Shown piece by piece: positions 1 to 7,718 of a stretch of 64,000 bases of DNA. The notes under the pieces were generated by a model, which worked only from the letters and a program-made list of their open reading frames with translations, did not search any database and was not told where the DNA came from. Source of the stretch: Prolixibacteraceae bacterium (lineage in GTDB: Bacteria; Bacteroidota; Bacteroidia; Bacteroidales; Prolixibacteraceae); assembly GCA_028282705.1 (NCBI GenBank), contig JANQHI010000041.1, positions 1 through 64,000 of the forward strand. The letters are read 5' to 3'. The stretch's first letter is position 1. The number at the start of each line of letters is the position of its first letter. The translations under genes were made by a program, and so were the position numbers.

Positions 1-26
1 AAGCCCCTGTTTTTATATGCCCTACA

Positions 27-60
27 CCCCTTCTTGTTTTATAACTTGAAGGGGTTTTTA
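27..60 (+). terminator. Rho-independent terminator of a gene left of the window
   Basis: CCCCTTC (27-33) pairs with GAAGGGG (48-54) across a 14-base loop, followed by TTTTTATT. The T-tract lies on the plus strand, so it most likely ends a plus-strand gene that finishes before base 1. Confidence 0.7.
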
Positions 61-125
61 TTAAGTTTGTTTAGTGTAAGTTTGTATATTGTTGCCTAAC
101 TTTTTATGCTTGTATAGTTTTGTGA

Positions 126-283
126 ATTCCGCTTTATATATTTACAAATCCCGAGCGAAATCTAAATAAAAATGACATATTCCGCTTTCAATGTTTACAC
201 ATCCTGGGCGGAATTATACATAAAAACAAACTTTTCGCTTAGGTTTGATTTTGATCTGTGGCGGAATATTCATAACTTTGGAG
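126..283. repeat. 53-bp imperfect tandem repeat, three copies
   Basis: Copies begin near 126, 179 and 232. Each starts with TTCCGCTT (TTTCGCTT in the third), has a T-rich middle, then GCGGAAT or a variant (GCGAAAT in the first copy). Within a copy TTCCGC and GCGGAA form an inverted repeat, so each unit could fold into a hairpin. The third copy runs into the promoter of the following ATPase gene. No protein-coding gene is seen in 61-302. Confidence 0.7.
249..280 (+). promoter_or_regulatory. Bacteroidota-type promoter of the DUF234 ATPase gene
   Basis: TTTTG (249-253) and TAACTTTG (273-280) are 19 bases apart, a good match to the Bacteroidota consensus TTTG / TAnnTTTG. The ATG at 303 is 22 bases downstream. 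The -33 box lies inside the third copy of the tandem repeat. Confidence 0.65.
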
Positions 284-302
284 TATTAAAACATAAGCTA
301 AC

Positions 303-1730
303 ATGAGCAATATATTAATTGGCAGGAACGAAGAAAAGCAAATATTAACAAAGCTACTTAATACAAATGGTGCTGAAATGCTTGCTATAATTGGAAGAAG
401 GCGCGTTGGAAAAACCTTCTTAATCAGGGAAGCATTAAAAAAAGATATCTGTTTTGAAATGACAGGAACTAAAGATGCACTAAAAGAAGAGCAACTACAA
501 AAATTCTCAGACCAGTTGAAATTGCATACTAAATCATTTTTTGACCTAACAATTCCAAGAACATGGGCAGAAGCATTTAAATTATTAACTGGGTATTTGG
601 AAACTATCAAATCAAAGAAAAAACCTGTTTTATTTTTTGATGAGCTCCCCTGGCTGGCAACCCACAGGTCAGGTTTCCTGGAAGCATTGGGCTATTTCTG
701 GAATAGCTATGCATCAAGGAAAAAAATCTTTGTAATTATTTGTGGTTCTGCTGCTTCCTGGATGTTAGATAATATTGTTAACCACAAAGGAGGGTTACAT
801 AACCGCATAACTAAAATTATTGAACTCGAACCTTTTAATTTATTTGAAACAGAAAAATATCTAAAAAGCAGGAAAGTAAATTTAGATAGGTATCAAATAA
901 TCCAACTCTACATGGTAACAGGGGGAATTCCACATTACCTAAAAGAAATTGAACCAGGATTAAGTGCAGCCCAGAATATTGAACTTATTTGTTTCAGCAA
1001 AAATGGAATATTAAAAAATGAATTTAATAACCTTTATCCTGCATTATTTGCAAAATCAAAAAACCATATTGCAATCATAAAGGCACTTTCCTCAAAAAGG
1101 GCAGGTTTAACAAGAAATGAAATCATTTCGATAACAAAACTCCCTGATGGAGGAAGTAGTTCAAAACATTTAGATGAGCTTACAAAATCAGGGTTCATAA
1201 CAAATTACCTCCCTTTCGGGAAATTAAAAAAAGATACCCTTTTCAGATTAACTGATGAATATTCATTTTTTTACCTGAAATTTATTGAAAACAAACGAAA
1301 CCAGAATTGGCTAGCAATTAACCAACAACCTACATGGAAAAGCTGGTCAGGTTATGCTTTTGAAAACGTGTGCATGAAACATGCTCAACAAATAAAAAAA
1401 GCCCTTGGAATAAGTGGCATAAAAACAGAAGAATCAAGTTTCTATAAAAAAGGGGACATAGATTCTCTGGGTTTCCAAATTGACATGCTGATTGACAGGC
1501 AAGATGGTAATATCAACCTTTGTGAAATGAAATATTATAATTCAGAATTTATGTTTGATGGTATTTATGCAAAAAAAGCCAGGGATAAAATTGAAAGTTT
1601 TAAAAGATACTCAAAAACAAAAAAAAATATTTTCTTCACTATGGTAAGTACATTTGGGGTAAAACCCAACAAACATAGCATAGGCCTTGTTGACAATGAC
1701 ATCACGATTGATGAATTGTTCAAGCAATAA
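303..1730 (+). CDS. AAA-type ATPase with C-terminal DUF234/nuclease-like domain
   Basis: This belongs to the archaeal-type ATPase (DUF234) family. Walker A is GRRRVGKT (residues 31-38), Walker B is VLFFDE (109-114), and a sensor-1-like strand lies at 143-150. A winged-helix-like segment at about 255-305 separates the ATPase from the C-terminal domain. That domain has D394, then E408-x-K410 in a hydrophobic strand, plus E354 upstream, which resembles a PD-(D/E)xK nuclease core. 475 aa is normal for the family. The cellular role of these proteins is not established. The gene stands alone with its own promoter, next to tandem repeats, which fits an accessory gene more than a core operon member. 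The fold assignment is firm; nuclease activity is inference. Confidence 0.85.
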   Translation: MSNILIGRNEEKQILTKLLNTNGAEMLAIIGRRRVGKTFLIREALKKDICFEMTGTKDALKEEQLQKFSDQLKLHTKSFFDLTIPRTWAEAFKLLTGYLETIKSKKKPVLFFDELPWLATHRSGFLEALGYFWNSYASRKKIFVIICGSAASWMLDNIVNHKGGLHNRITKIIELEPFNLFETEKYLKSRKVNLDRYQIIQLYMVTGGIPHYLKEIEPGLSAAQNIELICFSKNGILKNEFNNLYPALFAKSKNHIAIIKALSSKRAGLTRNEIISITKLPDGGSSSKHLDELTKSGFITNYLPFGKLKKDTLFRLTDEYSFFYLKFIENKRNQNWLAINQQPTWKSWSGYAFENVCMKHAQQIKKALGISGIKTEESSFYKKGDIDSLGFQIDMLIDRQDGNINLCEMKYYNSEFMFDGIYAKKARDKIESFKRYSKTKKNIFFTMVSTFGVKPNKHSIGLVDNDITIDELFKQ

Positions 1731-1803
1731 GAGGATATTGCCATCCCTAACCCAGTTATCTGAAACTAATTATACAGTAGGTCAATTAAAACCACCAAAA
1801 GGC

Positions 1804-1832
1804 TTTTGTATTAAATAAATATGCTATATTTG
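1804..1832 (+). promoter_or_regulatory. Promoter of rpsP
   Basis: TTTTG (1804-1808) and TATATTTG (1825-1832) form a TTTG / TAnnTTTG pair with a 16-base spacer, shorter than the usual 19-20. The rpsP ATG is at 1860. Confidence 0.6.
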
Positions 1833-1859
1833 CGCCACATTTTTCGATAAATTAAAATT

Positions 1860-2534
1860 ATGCCAACAAAAATCAGATTAGCGCGGCATGGCCGCAAAAA
1901 GTATGCTTACTATCACATTGTGATAGCTGATAGCAGGGCGCCACGAGATGGCAGGTACATTGAGAGGATTGGTTCATACAATCCTAACACTAATCCTGCT
2001 ACTATAGATCTCGATTTTGACAAAGCCCTAGATTGGGTTTTAAAAGGCGCACAACCTACTGACACTGTAAATGCAATCTTGTCATACAAGGGTGTCCTCT
2101 ACAAAAAACACCTTCTTGGTGGAGTTAAGAAAGGTGCTTTTGATGAAGCTGAAGCTGAAAAACGTTTTGAAGCATGGCTAGCTGAAAAAGAAGCTAAAAT
2201 CCAGGCTAAAGTTGATCGCCTGGCTGCTGACAAAGCTAGTGCAGACCAGAAACAACTTGAAGCTGAAACAAAAATTAATGAAGAAAGGGCTGCTACACTT
2301 GCTGCTAAAAATGCTGAATTAGCTGCTGAAGCTGAGGCTGCAAAAGCTGAAGAAGAAGAAGAGCAAACCCAAGCTACTGCTGAAACAGAAGCTGCTGAAG
2401 CTCCTGCTGTTGAAGAGGCTAAAGCAGAAGAACCTGCTAGTGAGGAAAAACCAGCTGAAGAAGCTCCTGTTGCTGAAGAAAAGCCAGTTGAAGAAGCACC
2501 AAAAGAAGAAGAAAAAACTGATTCAAAAGAATAA
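1860..2534 (+). CDS. rpsP: 30S ribosomal protein S16 with long acidic C-terminal tail
   Basis: Residues 1-85 are canonical S16: [14 protein letters not shown] at the start, then the [13 protein letters not shown] segment, a small protein bound to 16S rRNA in the 30S body. The rest, to residue 224, is a charged helix followed by low-complexity Ala/Glu/Pro/Lys sequence with repeated EEKPAEEAP-like units. E. coli S16 is about 82 aa; extended forms are usual in Bacteroidota, but this tail is long even so. The gene has its own promoter and is followed by a terminator and then rimM, the normal S16-RimM neighbourhood. The tail is probably disordered and surface exposed. Confidence 0.95.
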   Translation: MPTKIRLARHGRKKYAYYHIVIADSRAPRDGRYIERIGSYNPNTNPATIDLDFDKALDWVLKGAQPTDTVNAILSYKGVLYKKHLLGGVKKGAFDEAEAEKRFEAWLAEKEAKIQAKVDRLAADKASADQKQLEAETKINEERAATLAAKNAELAAEAEAAKAEEEEEQTQATAETEAAEAPAVEEAKAEEPASEEKPAEEAPVAEEKPVEEAPKEEEKTDSKE

Positions 2535-2576
2535 GTTTTATTGATTTGGTTGAATAAGTATTCATCAAAATATAAA

Positions 2577-2611
2577 AACTGCTTACCTTAGTTGGTAGGC
2601 AGTTTTTTTTG
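2577..2611 (+). terminator. Terminator after rpsP
   Basis: AACTGCTTACC (2577-2587) pairs with GGTAGGCAGTT (2594-2604) through an 11-bp stem containing one G-T pair, followed by a run of T. It separates rpsP from rimM, so rimM is expressed by read-through or from its own signal. Confidence 0.8.
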
Positions 2612-2629
2612 TTTCATTATCTTTGATTT

Positions 2630-3166
2630 ATGGAGGCAATACCAATTGCAGATTGCATAAAAATTGGATACCTGCAAAAACCACATAGTATCCATGGTGA
2701 GCTGGTTTTTCATTATAAACCACAATTTGAACAATCAATAGAATTAGCTGATATTTTTTTTATTGAGCTGGATGGGTTATTGGTTCCTTTCTTTTTACAA
2801 GAAGATGGGTTAAAATTTCGTTCTGCTAAAACAGCCAACCTAAAATTTGATTGGGTTAATAATGAAAATGACGCTAAAAAATTGGCAGGAAATAGTGTTT
2901 ACTTGAAAAAAAGTGGGATTATTGAACCAGAAGAAACAAAACCTAGTTTTCAAAACTATATAAATTATACTGTTGAAAGCATTTCATTGGGCAACATTGG
3001 TACAATTACTGAAATAAATGATTATGCCGGAAATGTGGTGTTTTTTGTTGACTACAAGGATAAAGAAATCCTATTACCATTTAATGAAGAACTGTTGGTT
3101 TCAGTAGACCATAGCCTAAAAACCATTGTGTTGGATTTGCCACAAGGCCTTATTGAGGAAAGTTAA
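2630..3166 (+). CDS. rimM: Ribosome maturation factor RimM
   Basis: RimM assists late 30S assembly, acting on the 16S 3' domain near S19. The 178-aa product starts with the family's N-terminal beta-barrel signature IGYLQKPHSIHGEL (residues 12-25, equivalent to the usual G-x-HGxxGE region) and ends in a PRC-barrel-like domain (about 95-175) with ILLPF at 145-149. Length is typical. It lies 95 bases after rpsP, the conserved rpsP-rimM pairing, with a terminator hairpin in between. Confidence 0.92.
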   Translation: MEAIPIADCIKIGYLQKPHSIHGELVFHYKPQFEQSIELADIFFIELDGLLVPFFLQEDGLKFRSAKTANLKFDWVNNENDAKKLAGNSVYLKKSGIIEPEETKPSFQNYINYTVESISLGNIGTITEINDYAGNVVFFVDYKDKEILLPFNEELLVSVDHSLKTIVLDLPQGLIEES

Positions 3167-3254
3167 ATTCATATTTTCTGTAACTTATAAGAAAAATTCT
3201 CGTCTTACATGCAACTTTCTTTTATAAAAATACTCTTTATAAAAAATACTCACT

Positions 3255-3962
3255 ATGAAAACAAAATTATTGCTGCTTACAGCTATTCTAATTGGTTTAA
3301 CATCCATTAGCCCAATCTATGCAAAAAATGTGACCAGGAATGTACCTTCATTTTCAGAAATAAGTTTACGAATTCCTGCAACAGTGTTCCTTAAACAAGG
3401 GAAAAAGCAACATGTTGAGATTCTTGCCAATGAATCTGTTGTTGAAAAGATCATCACAGAGGTAAAAGACAGAAAGCTGGTGATCCATTTCCCAAAAAGA
3501 ACTTTATTCCAGAAAAATTTCAAATCTGGAAATATCCTTATCAATATTACTGTTCCTGAGGTTGATGGGTTATTTGTATCAGGGTCAGGTGATATTGTTG
3601 CCAAAAATGAAATTGAAAGCAGGATACTTGACCTGGCTATTAGTGGTAGTGGAGACATTAACCTTGCAGTCCTGGATGCTGAACGTTTAAAAGCAGCTAT
3701 TTCGGGGTCTGGTGATATTACCATTAAAGATGGTGGGGTAGCAAATGAATTTAATGTTTCTATCTCTGGGTCTGGTGATGTGCATGCTGGAGGTTTTGAA
3801 GCCCATAATGTTAAGGTTGCCACTGCTGGTTCAGGAAATACTTCTGTCCATGCTATTGACAATTTAAAAGTATCCATAGCAGGTTCAGGTAATGTATATT
3901 ATTCAGGAACAGCTGCTGTTGATGCTAAAGTGGCAGGTTCAGGTAATGTAAAAAAACGGTAA
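3255..3962 (+). CDS. Secreted DUF2807 (head GIN domain) protein
   Basis: Residues 1-23 form a signal peptide (MKTKLLLLTAILIG, cleavage after IYA). The mature part is a DUF2807 / head-GIN domain built from about seven repeats with GSGD or GSGN turns (for example SGSGDI, AGSGNV), the pattern of a right-handed beta-helix. Such proteins are exported to the periplasm or surface in Bacteroidota; their function is unknown, and the autotransporter-adhesin label of the family is only nominal. It stands alone between rimM and mscL with no obvious operon partner. Confidence 0.85.
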   Translation: MKTKLLLLTAILIGLTSISPIYAKNVTRNVPSFSEISLRIPATVFLKQGKKQHVEILANESVVEKIITEVKDRKLVIHFPKRTLFQKNFKSGNILINITVPEVDGLFVSGSGDIVAKNEIESRILDLAISGSGDINLAVLDAERLKAAISGSGDITIKDGGVANEFNVSISGSGDVHAGGFEAHNVKVATAGSGNTSVHAIDNLKVSIAGSGNVYYSGTAAVDAKVAGSGNVKKR

Positions 3963-4105
3963 AAAATATCTTCATTCAATAATTAACATCCCCCTTTCAA
4001 ACAAATGCTTGATTAGTTTGTTTGCTGAGAGTGAATTATCAATTACTACAATTCATTGATTTTATTTAAGTTGTATAAGATTATTTACAACTAAAACTAT
4101 AAAGC

Positions 4106-4546
4106 ATGGGTATGTTAAAAGAATTTAGAAGTTTTATTATGAAAGGCAATGTGCTTGACCTGGCTGTAGCTGTGGTCATTGGTGCTGCTTTTAAGTCAGT
4201 TGTCACTTCATTTGTTAAAGATGTATTGATGCCACCTATTGGCTTGTTCCTGGGTGATACTGACTTTAGCAACTTAAAGTTGGTATTAAAGCAAGGTAGT
4301 GAAGCTATTATGTCAGGTGGCGAGGTAATCCAACTTGCTGTCAGTGAGGTTGCTATCAGCTATGGGATGTTTACAAATACAATTATTGATTTCCTGATTA
4401 TTGCTTTTGTGATTTTTATGATCATAAGAGGATATAACAAACTTCAACGCAAAAAAGAAGAGGCACCTGCGCCACCTCCTGAACCTTCAAAAGAGGAAGT
4501 GTTATTAACAGAGATCAGGGATATACTGAAAGAATTAAATAAGTAA
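4106..4546 (+). CDS. mscL: Large-conductance mechanosensitive channel MscL
   Basis: MscL opens a wide pore in the inner membrane under osmotic downshock. The N-terminal amphipathic helix and TM1 read MLKEFRSFIMKGNVLDLAVAV with the diagnostic FIxKGNVxDLAVAVVIG pattern; a periplasmic loop follows, TM2 is at about 85-110, and a charged C-terminal helix ends with EVLLTEIRDILKE. 146 aa is typical. Single gene with its own terminator. Confidence 0.95.
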   Translation: MGMLKEFRSFIMKGNVLDLAVAVVIGAAFKSVVTSFVKDVLMPPIGLFLGDTDFSNLKLVLKQGSEAIMSGGEVIQLAVSEVAISYGMFTNTIIDFLIIAFVIFMIIRGYNKLQRKKEEAPAPPPEPSKEEVLLTEIRDILKELNK

Positions 4547-4566
4547 AAAAAGTATTGATAACAGAA

Positions 4567-4600
4567 AGCTGCTTCAACCAGGAGGCAGCTTCTTTATTTT
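4567..4600. terminator. Bidirectional terminator between mscL and the Sua5-family gene
   Basis: AGCTGCTTC (4567-4575) pairs with GAGGCAGCT (4582-4590), followed by TCTTTATTTT on the plus strand. It sits between two convergent genes. Confidence 0.7.
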
Positions 4601-5163
4601 CTTAAAATATCTATTTTGCCCCCTTCCCCAAGTTTAATAATGCTGGATGCTTTGGCAGGTGACCTGTCATCCTGCCTATAACCCACTACATAATCAACCT
4701 GGCTTTTTATTTCTTCTGATATTTCATCAAAAAAAGCAGGGCTTTCCTGCCCACTTACATTGGCTGAACTTGACACAATAGGCTTCCTGAACTTTTTTAT
4801 AAGTTCAGTGGTAAATTTTTCTTTGGTAAATCTTATCCCAATTGTGCCATCACTGGCAAGCAGGTTCTTAGCAAGGTTTTTAGCATTTGGGTAAATAATG
4901 GTTAAAGGTGTTGTGGTAATTTCAACCATGTCCCATGCTACTTCAGGTACATTATCAACATACCTTTCAAGCAATGCTGGATTTTCCATTAAAACTAACA
5001 TGCTTTTTGAGTCTGCGCGCTGCTTGATTTTATACACCTTTTCCACTGCTTTTTCATTGGTAGCATCACACCCAATCCCCCATATAGTATCAGTTGGGTA
5101 TAATATAACTCCCCCTTCTTTTAGAACTTTCAAAACTTTTTTAATTTCCTCTACCATTTCCAT
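4594..5163 (-). CDS. L-threonylcarbamoyladenylate synthase (Sua5/YciO/YrdC family)
   Basis: Enzymes of this family make threonylcarbamoyl-AMP for the t6A modification of ANN-decoding tRNAs. The YrdC fold is clear: GGVILYPTDTIWGIGCDA near the N-terminus, the KQRxxSKSMLVL nucleotide-binding segment, and SSANVSGQESP near residue 135. About 189 aa, the single-domain length. A longer reading would need a TTG codon at 5169; the ATG at 5163 (or 5157) is preferred. The start overlaps the end of the upstream glycosyltransferase by about 20 bases, so the two are probably translationally coupled. YrdC against the YciO paralogue cannot be separated by eye. Confidence 0.85.
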   Translation of the reverse strand: MEMVEEIKKVLKVLKEGGVILYPTDTIWGIGCDATNEKAVEKVYKIKQRADSKSMLVLMENPALLERYVDNVPEVAWDMVEITTTPLTIIYPNAKNLAKNLLASDGTIGIRFTKEKFTTELIKKFRKPIVSSSANVSGQESPAFFDEISEEIKSQVDYVVGYRQDDRSPAKASSIIKLGEGGKIDILRK

Positions 5164-6280
5164 TTTCAACTACACTTTCATAAATATCCATTAACTTCTT
5201 TACTGATTTATCAGGTGTAAATCCCAATGAACGTTCTTTCCCTTTATCTATTAAATTACCCCTGGTTTCTTTATCTTCTAACAATTGAACCATTTTTTCG
5301 CCAATGTCTTTAACATCATTGGGTTTACAAAGCAATGTTGCACCTCCTCCAACTTCAGGCAGGCATGATGCATCAGAAGTTAAAACTGGGCAGCCTGATG
5401 CCATGGCTTCGATTAAAGGAAGCCCAAACCCTTCAAAAAAGGAAATATACACCAGCATTTCAGCATTCTGGTAAACAAATGGTAAATCTTCATCAATTAC
5501 ATTTCCTAAAAAGAAAACATCTTTTTCCATCTTGTTTTCAGACATAAAATCCAACAACTTTTGCACATATGTGGTTGGTTTCCCTACAATTACCAAAGGC
5601 ATTTTTATGTTGCCAGATTTTATGGCCTTTAAAATATTCAACTGGTTTTTCCTTGCTTCAATTGTCCCTAAAGACAATATATATTTTTCAGGAAGTTTAT
5701 ACTTTTTTGCAACTTTTTCCTGTTGTGTTTTGTTTTCAGGCTTAAAAAACCTTTCTGCAATGGTTTGGTAAACCACTTCTATTTTATCAGGGTTAATATT
5801 CAAAAGGTTGATAATATCTTCACGGGTTTGGTTGCTGATAGCAATAATCCTATTGGCAGTTTCAGTAGCAAATTTAAGTTTCTGAAAATAAATCTTCCTG
5901 TCAATAGGCTTATAAAAATGTGGGTAACGCATAAATATCAGGTCATGGATAGTGACCACTGAAGGCACTCCTGTGTTTTGAATTCCCACTGGCAATTCAT
6001 GGCTTAACCCATGGAACAGGTCTATTTCCCTGCGAGCCAGTATCCTGCTCATTGAAATGCTCCTCCAAAACGATTTCAATATTTTTGATGTTGGGTTGTC
6101 TGGAGAAACAATTTCAAAATCCTCCTGTTCAGGGAATAACCCTTCCCTGATTTCTGGTGTAAACAAAATATATTCATGATTGGGGAAATACTTTTTAAGG
6201 GCTTTTAAAGTATTCCTGCTATAGTTGCCAAGTCCTGTCTCATTAAAGAATACCCTTTTTGCATCAAATCCAATTTTCAT
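5141..6280 (-). CDS. Glycosyltransferase family 4 (GT-B fold)
   Basis: A cytosolic or membrane-associated retaining glycosyltransferase using a nucleotide sugar. The N-terminal half carries a family-4 acceptor domain (GLGNYSRNTLKAL, then HDLIFMRYP). The C-terminal half has the donor-site motif EGFGLPLIEAMASGCPVL with the two glutamates spaced E-x7-E. 379 aa is normal. Acceptor and sugar cannot be told from sequence; mannosyl- or glucosyltransferases of surface polysaccharides are the usual members. It is first in a two-gene unit with the overlapping Sua5-type gene. Confidence 0.85.
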   Translation of the reverse strand: MKIGFDAKRVFFNETGLGNYSRNTLKALKKYFPNHEYILFTPEIREGLFPEQEDFEIVSPDNPTSKILKSFWRSISMSRILARREIDLFHGLSHELPVGIQNTGVPSVVTIHDLIFMRYPHFYKPIDRKIYFQKLKFATETANRIIAISNQTREDIINLLNINPDKIEVVYQTIAERFFKPENKTQQEKVAKKYKLPEKYILSLGTIEARKNQLNILKAIKSGNIKMPLVIVGKPTTYVQKLLDFMSENKMEKDVFFLGNVIDEDLPFVYQNAEMLVYISFFEGFGLPLIEAMASGCPVLTSDASCLPEVGGGATLLCKPNDVKDIGEKMVQLLEDKETRGNLIDKGKERSLGFTPDKSVKKLMDIYESVVENGNGRGN

Positions 6281-6343
6281 AAGTGGGAAACTGATTTTTC
6301 CCTAAAGATACAAAAAGAGTGTAAACTTCATCCTGAAGTACAG

Positions 6344-7609
6344 CTATACTGAAAAACTTCCCAGGCTTGAAAAATCAAGTGTTGCAAACAGGTCATCCAT
6401 GGTTTCTGCTCGGCAAATTTCTGTTACTTCACCATTGCCATGTAAAAGTAATTCAGCAGAACGCAATTTACTGTTATAATTGAACCCCATGGCATGCCCA
6501 TGTGCCCCAGTATCATGGATAATAATAATATCACCTCTTTGCAATTCAGGGAGTTTCCTGTCAATGGCAAATTTGTCATTGTTTTCACAAAGGGAACCTG
6601 TTACATCATACATTGTATCGAGAGATTGCCCCTCTTTCCCTATTACTGTAATATGATGGTAAGAACCATACAAAGCAGGGCGCATGAGGTTAACCATGCA
6701 TGCATCCAACCCAGCAAATTTTTTATAGGTATCCTTTATGTGTTCAACCTTTGAAACTAAATAACCATAAGGACCAGTAATAGCCCTGCCTGATTCAAAA
6801 TATACTTTTAGGGGTTCAAGCCCATTTTTTATAATATATTTCTCATACATTTCCCTGATGCCAGCACTCATCACTTGCAAGTCAACTGGCTTTTCTTCAG
6901 GTTTATAAGGGATACCTATGCCTCCACCCAGGTTTGCAAATTCAATATGGATGCCCAGTTCTTTTGACAAGTCAGCAATCAAGCTAAAAAGTATTTCTGC
7001 TGTTTCAGCAAAATAGGTTGGGTCTAACTCATTTGATGCTACCATGGTGTGGATACCAAACCTTTTCACCCCTTTGTCAAGCAACGTTTTATAACCTTCA
7101 AACATTTGCTCCCTTGTAAATCCATACTTGGCTTCTTCAGGGTGGCCAATAATCAGGTTGCCTTCTTTCAGATTGCCAGGATTATACCTAAAACTTAACA
7201 ATTCAGGTAATCCTGCATGTTCTTCCAAAAATTCAATATGTGAAATATCATCCAGGTTAATGATTGCACCTAGTTCCCTGGCTTTTTTGAATTCATAAGC
7301 AGGTGTATCATTTGAAGTGAACATGATCTCTTCACCCCTCATCCCCATTTTTTCAGCCAGTACCAATTCTGCCATTGAACTGCAATCAATACCAAAACCC
7401 TGGTTTCTTAAAATTTTCATTAAGAATGGGTTTGGGGCTGCTTTTATGGCATAAAATTCTTTAAACCCAGAATTCCATGAAAATGCTTTAGTAAATTTTT
7501 GAGCATAATCAATAATAGCCTTCTCATCATAAATATGGAATGGGGTTGGGAATTTGTCAATAATCTGCTCTAATTTTTCCTTTGAAAACGGAATTGCTTT
7601 CTCTGCCAT
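6344..7609 (-). CDS. lysA: Diaminopimelate decarboxylase family (fold III PLP enzyme)
   Basis: Expected to decarboxylate meso-diaminopimelate to lysine. The PLP lysine is K56 in FYAIKAAPNP, the glycine-rich phosphate loop is LGGGIGIPY (228-235), ESGRAITGP is at 272-280, and the active-site CENNDKFA starts at C341. The usual HxGSQ motif is replaced by HTMVASN (187-193), which I recall from other Bacteroidota members. A TTG 24 bases upstream keeps the frame, but it is the end of a TATCTTTG promoter box, so the ATG at 7609 is taken. Neighbours dapF and dapL support a role in lysine synthesis. Confidence 0.85.
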   Translation of the reverse strand: MAEKAIPFSKEKLEQIIDKFPTPFHIYDEKAIIDYAQKFTKAFSWNSGFKEFYAIKAAPNPFLMKILRNQGFGIDCSSMAELVLAEKMGMRGEEIMFTSNDTPAYEFKKARELGAIINLDDISHIEFLEEHAGLPELLSFRYNPGNLKEGNLIIGHPEEAKYGFTREQMFEGYKTLLDKGVKRFGIHTMVASNELDPTYFAETAEILFSLIADLSKELGIHIEFANLGGGIGIPYKPEEKPVDLQVMSAGIREMYEKYIIKNGLEPLKVYFESGRAITGPYGYLVSKVEHIKDTYKKFAGLDACMVNLMRPALYGSYHHITVIGKEGQSLDTMYDVTGSLCENNDKFAIDRKLPELQRGDIIIIHDTGAHGHAMGFNYNSKLRSAELLLHGNGEVTEICRAETMDDLFATLDFSSLGSFSV

Positions 7610-7630
7610 AACTTTGTTAAAATTGAAGCG

Positions 7631-7638
7631 CAAAGATA
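7631..7638 (-). promoter_or_regulatory. -7 promoter element of the lysA-family gene
   Basis: On the minus strand this reads TATCTTTG, a perfect TAnnTTTG, 21 bases before the chosen ATG. No clear TTTG -33 box is seen. The leader would be very short. Confidence 0.55.
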
Positions 7639-7718
7639 GGAAATGCCTGTCTATTTAGAAATATTTTAAGTAAGGAGGCTGGTTAAATTCACTTACGTTT
7701 AAGATTAACAGGAAGCTG

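Noticed and set aside
2300-2534. GCTGAA-rich direct repeats in rpsP considered as a separate satellite or phase-variation tract
   Set aside because: The repeats are codon-level low complexity within a continuous frame; unit boundaries are irregular and not typical of slippage tracts.
3317-3877. Long reverse-strand open frame across the DUF2807 gene
   Set aside because: It mirrors the GSGD-repeat coding sequence; its translation has no recognisable domain and the plus-strand gene has a clear signal peptide and repeats.
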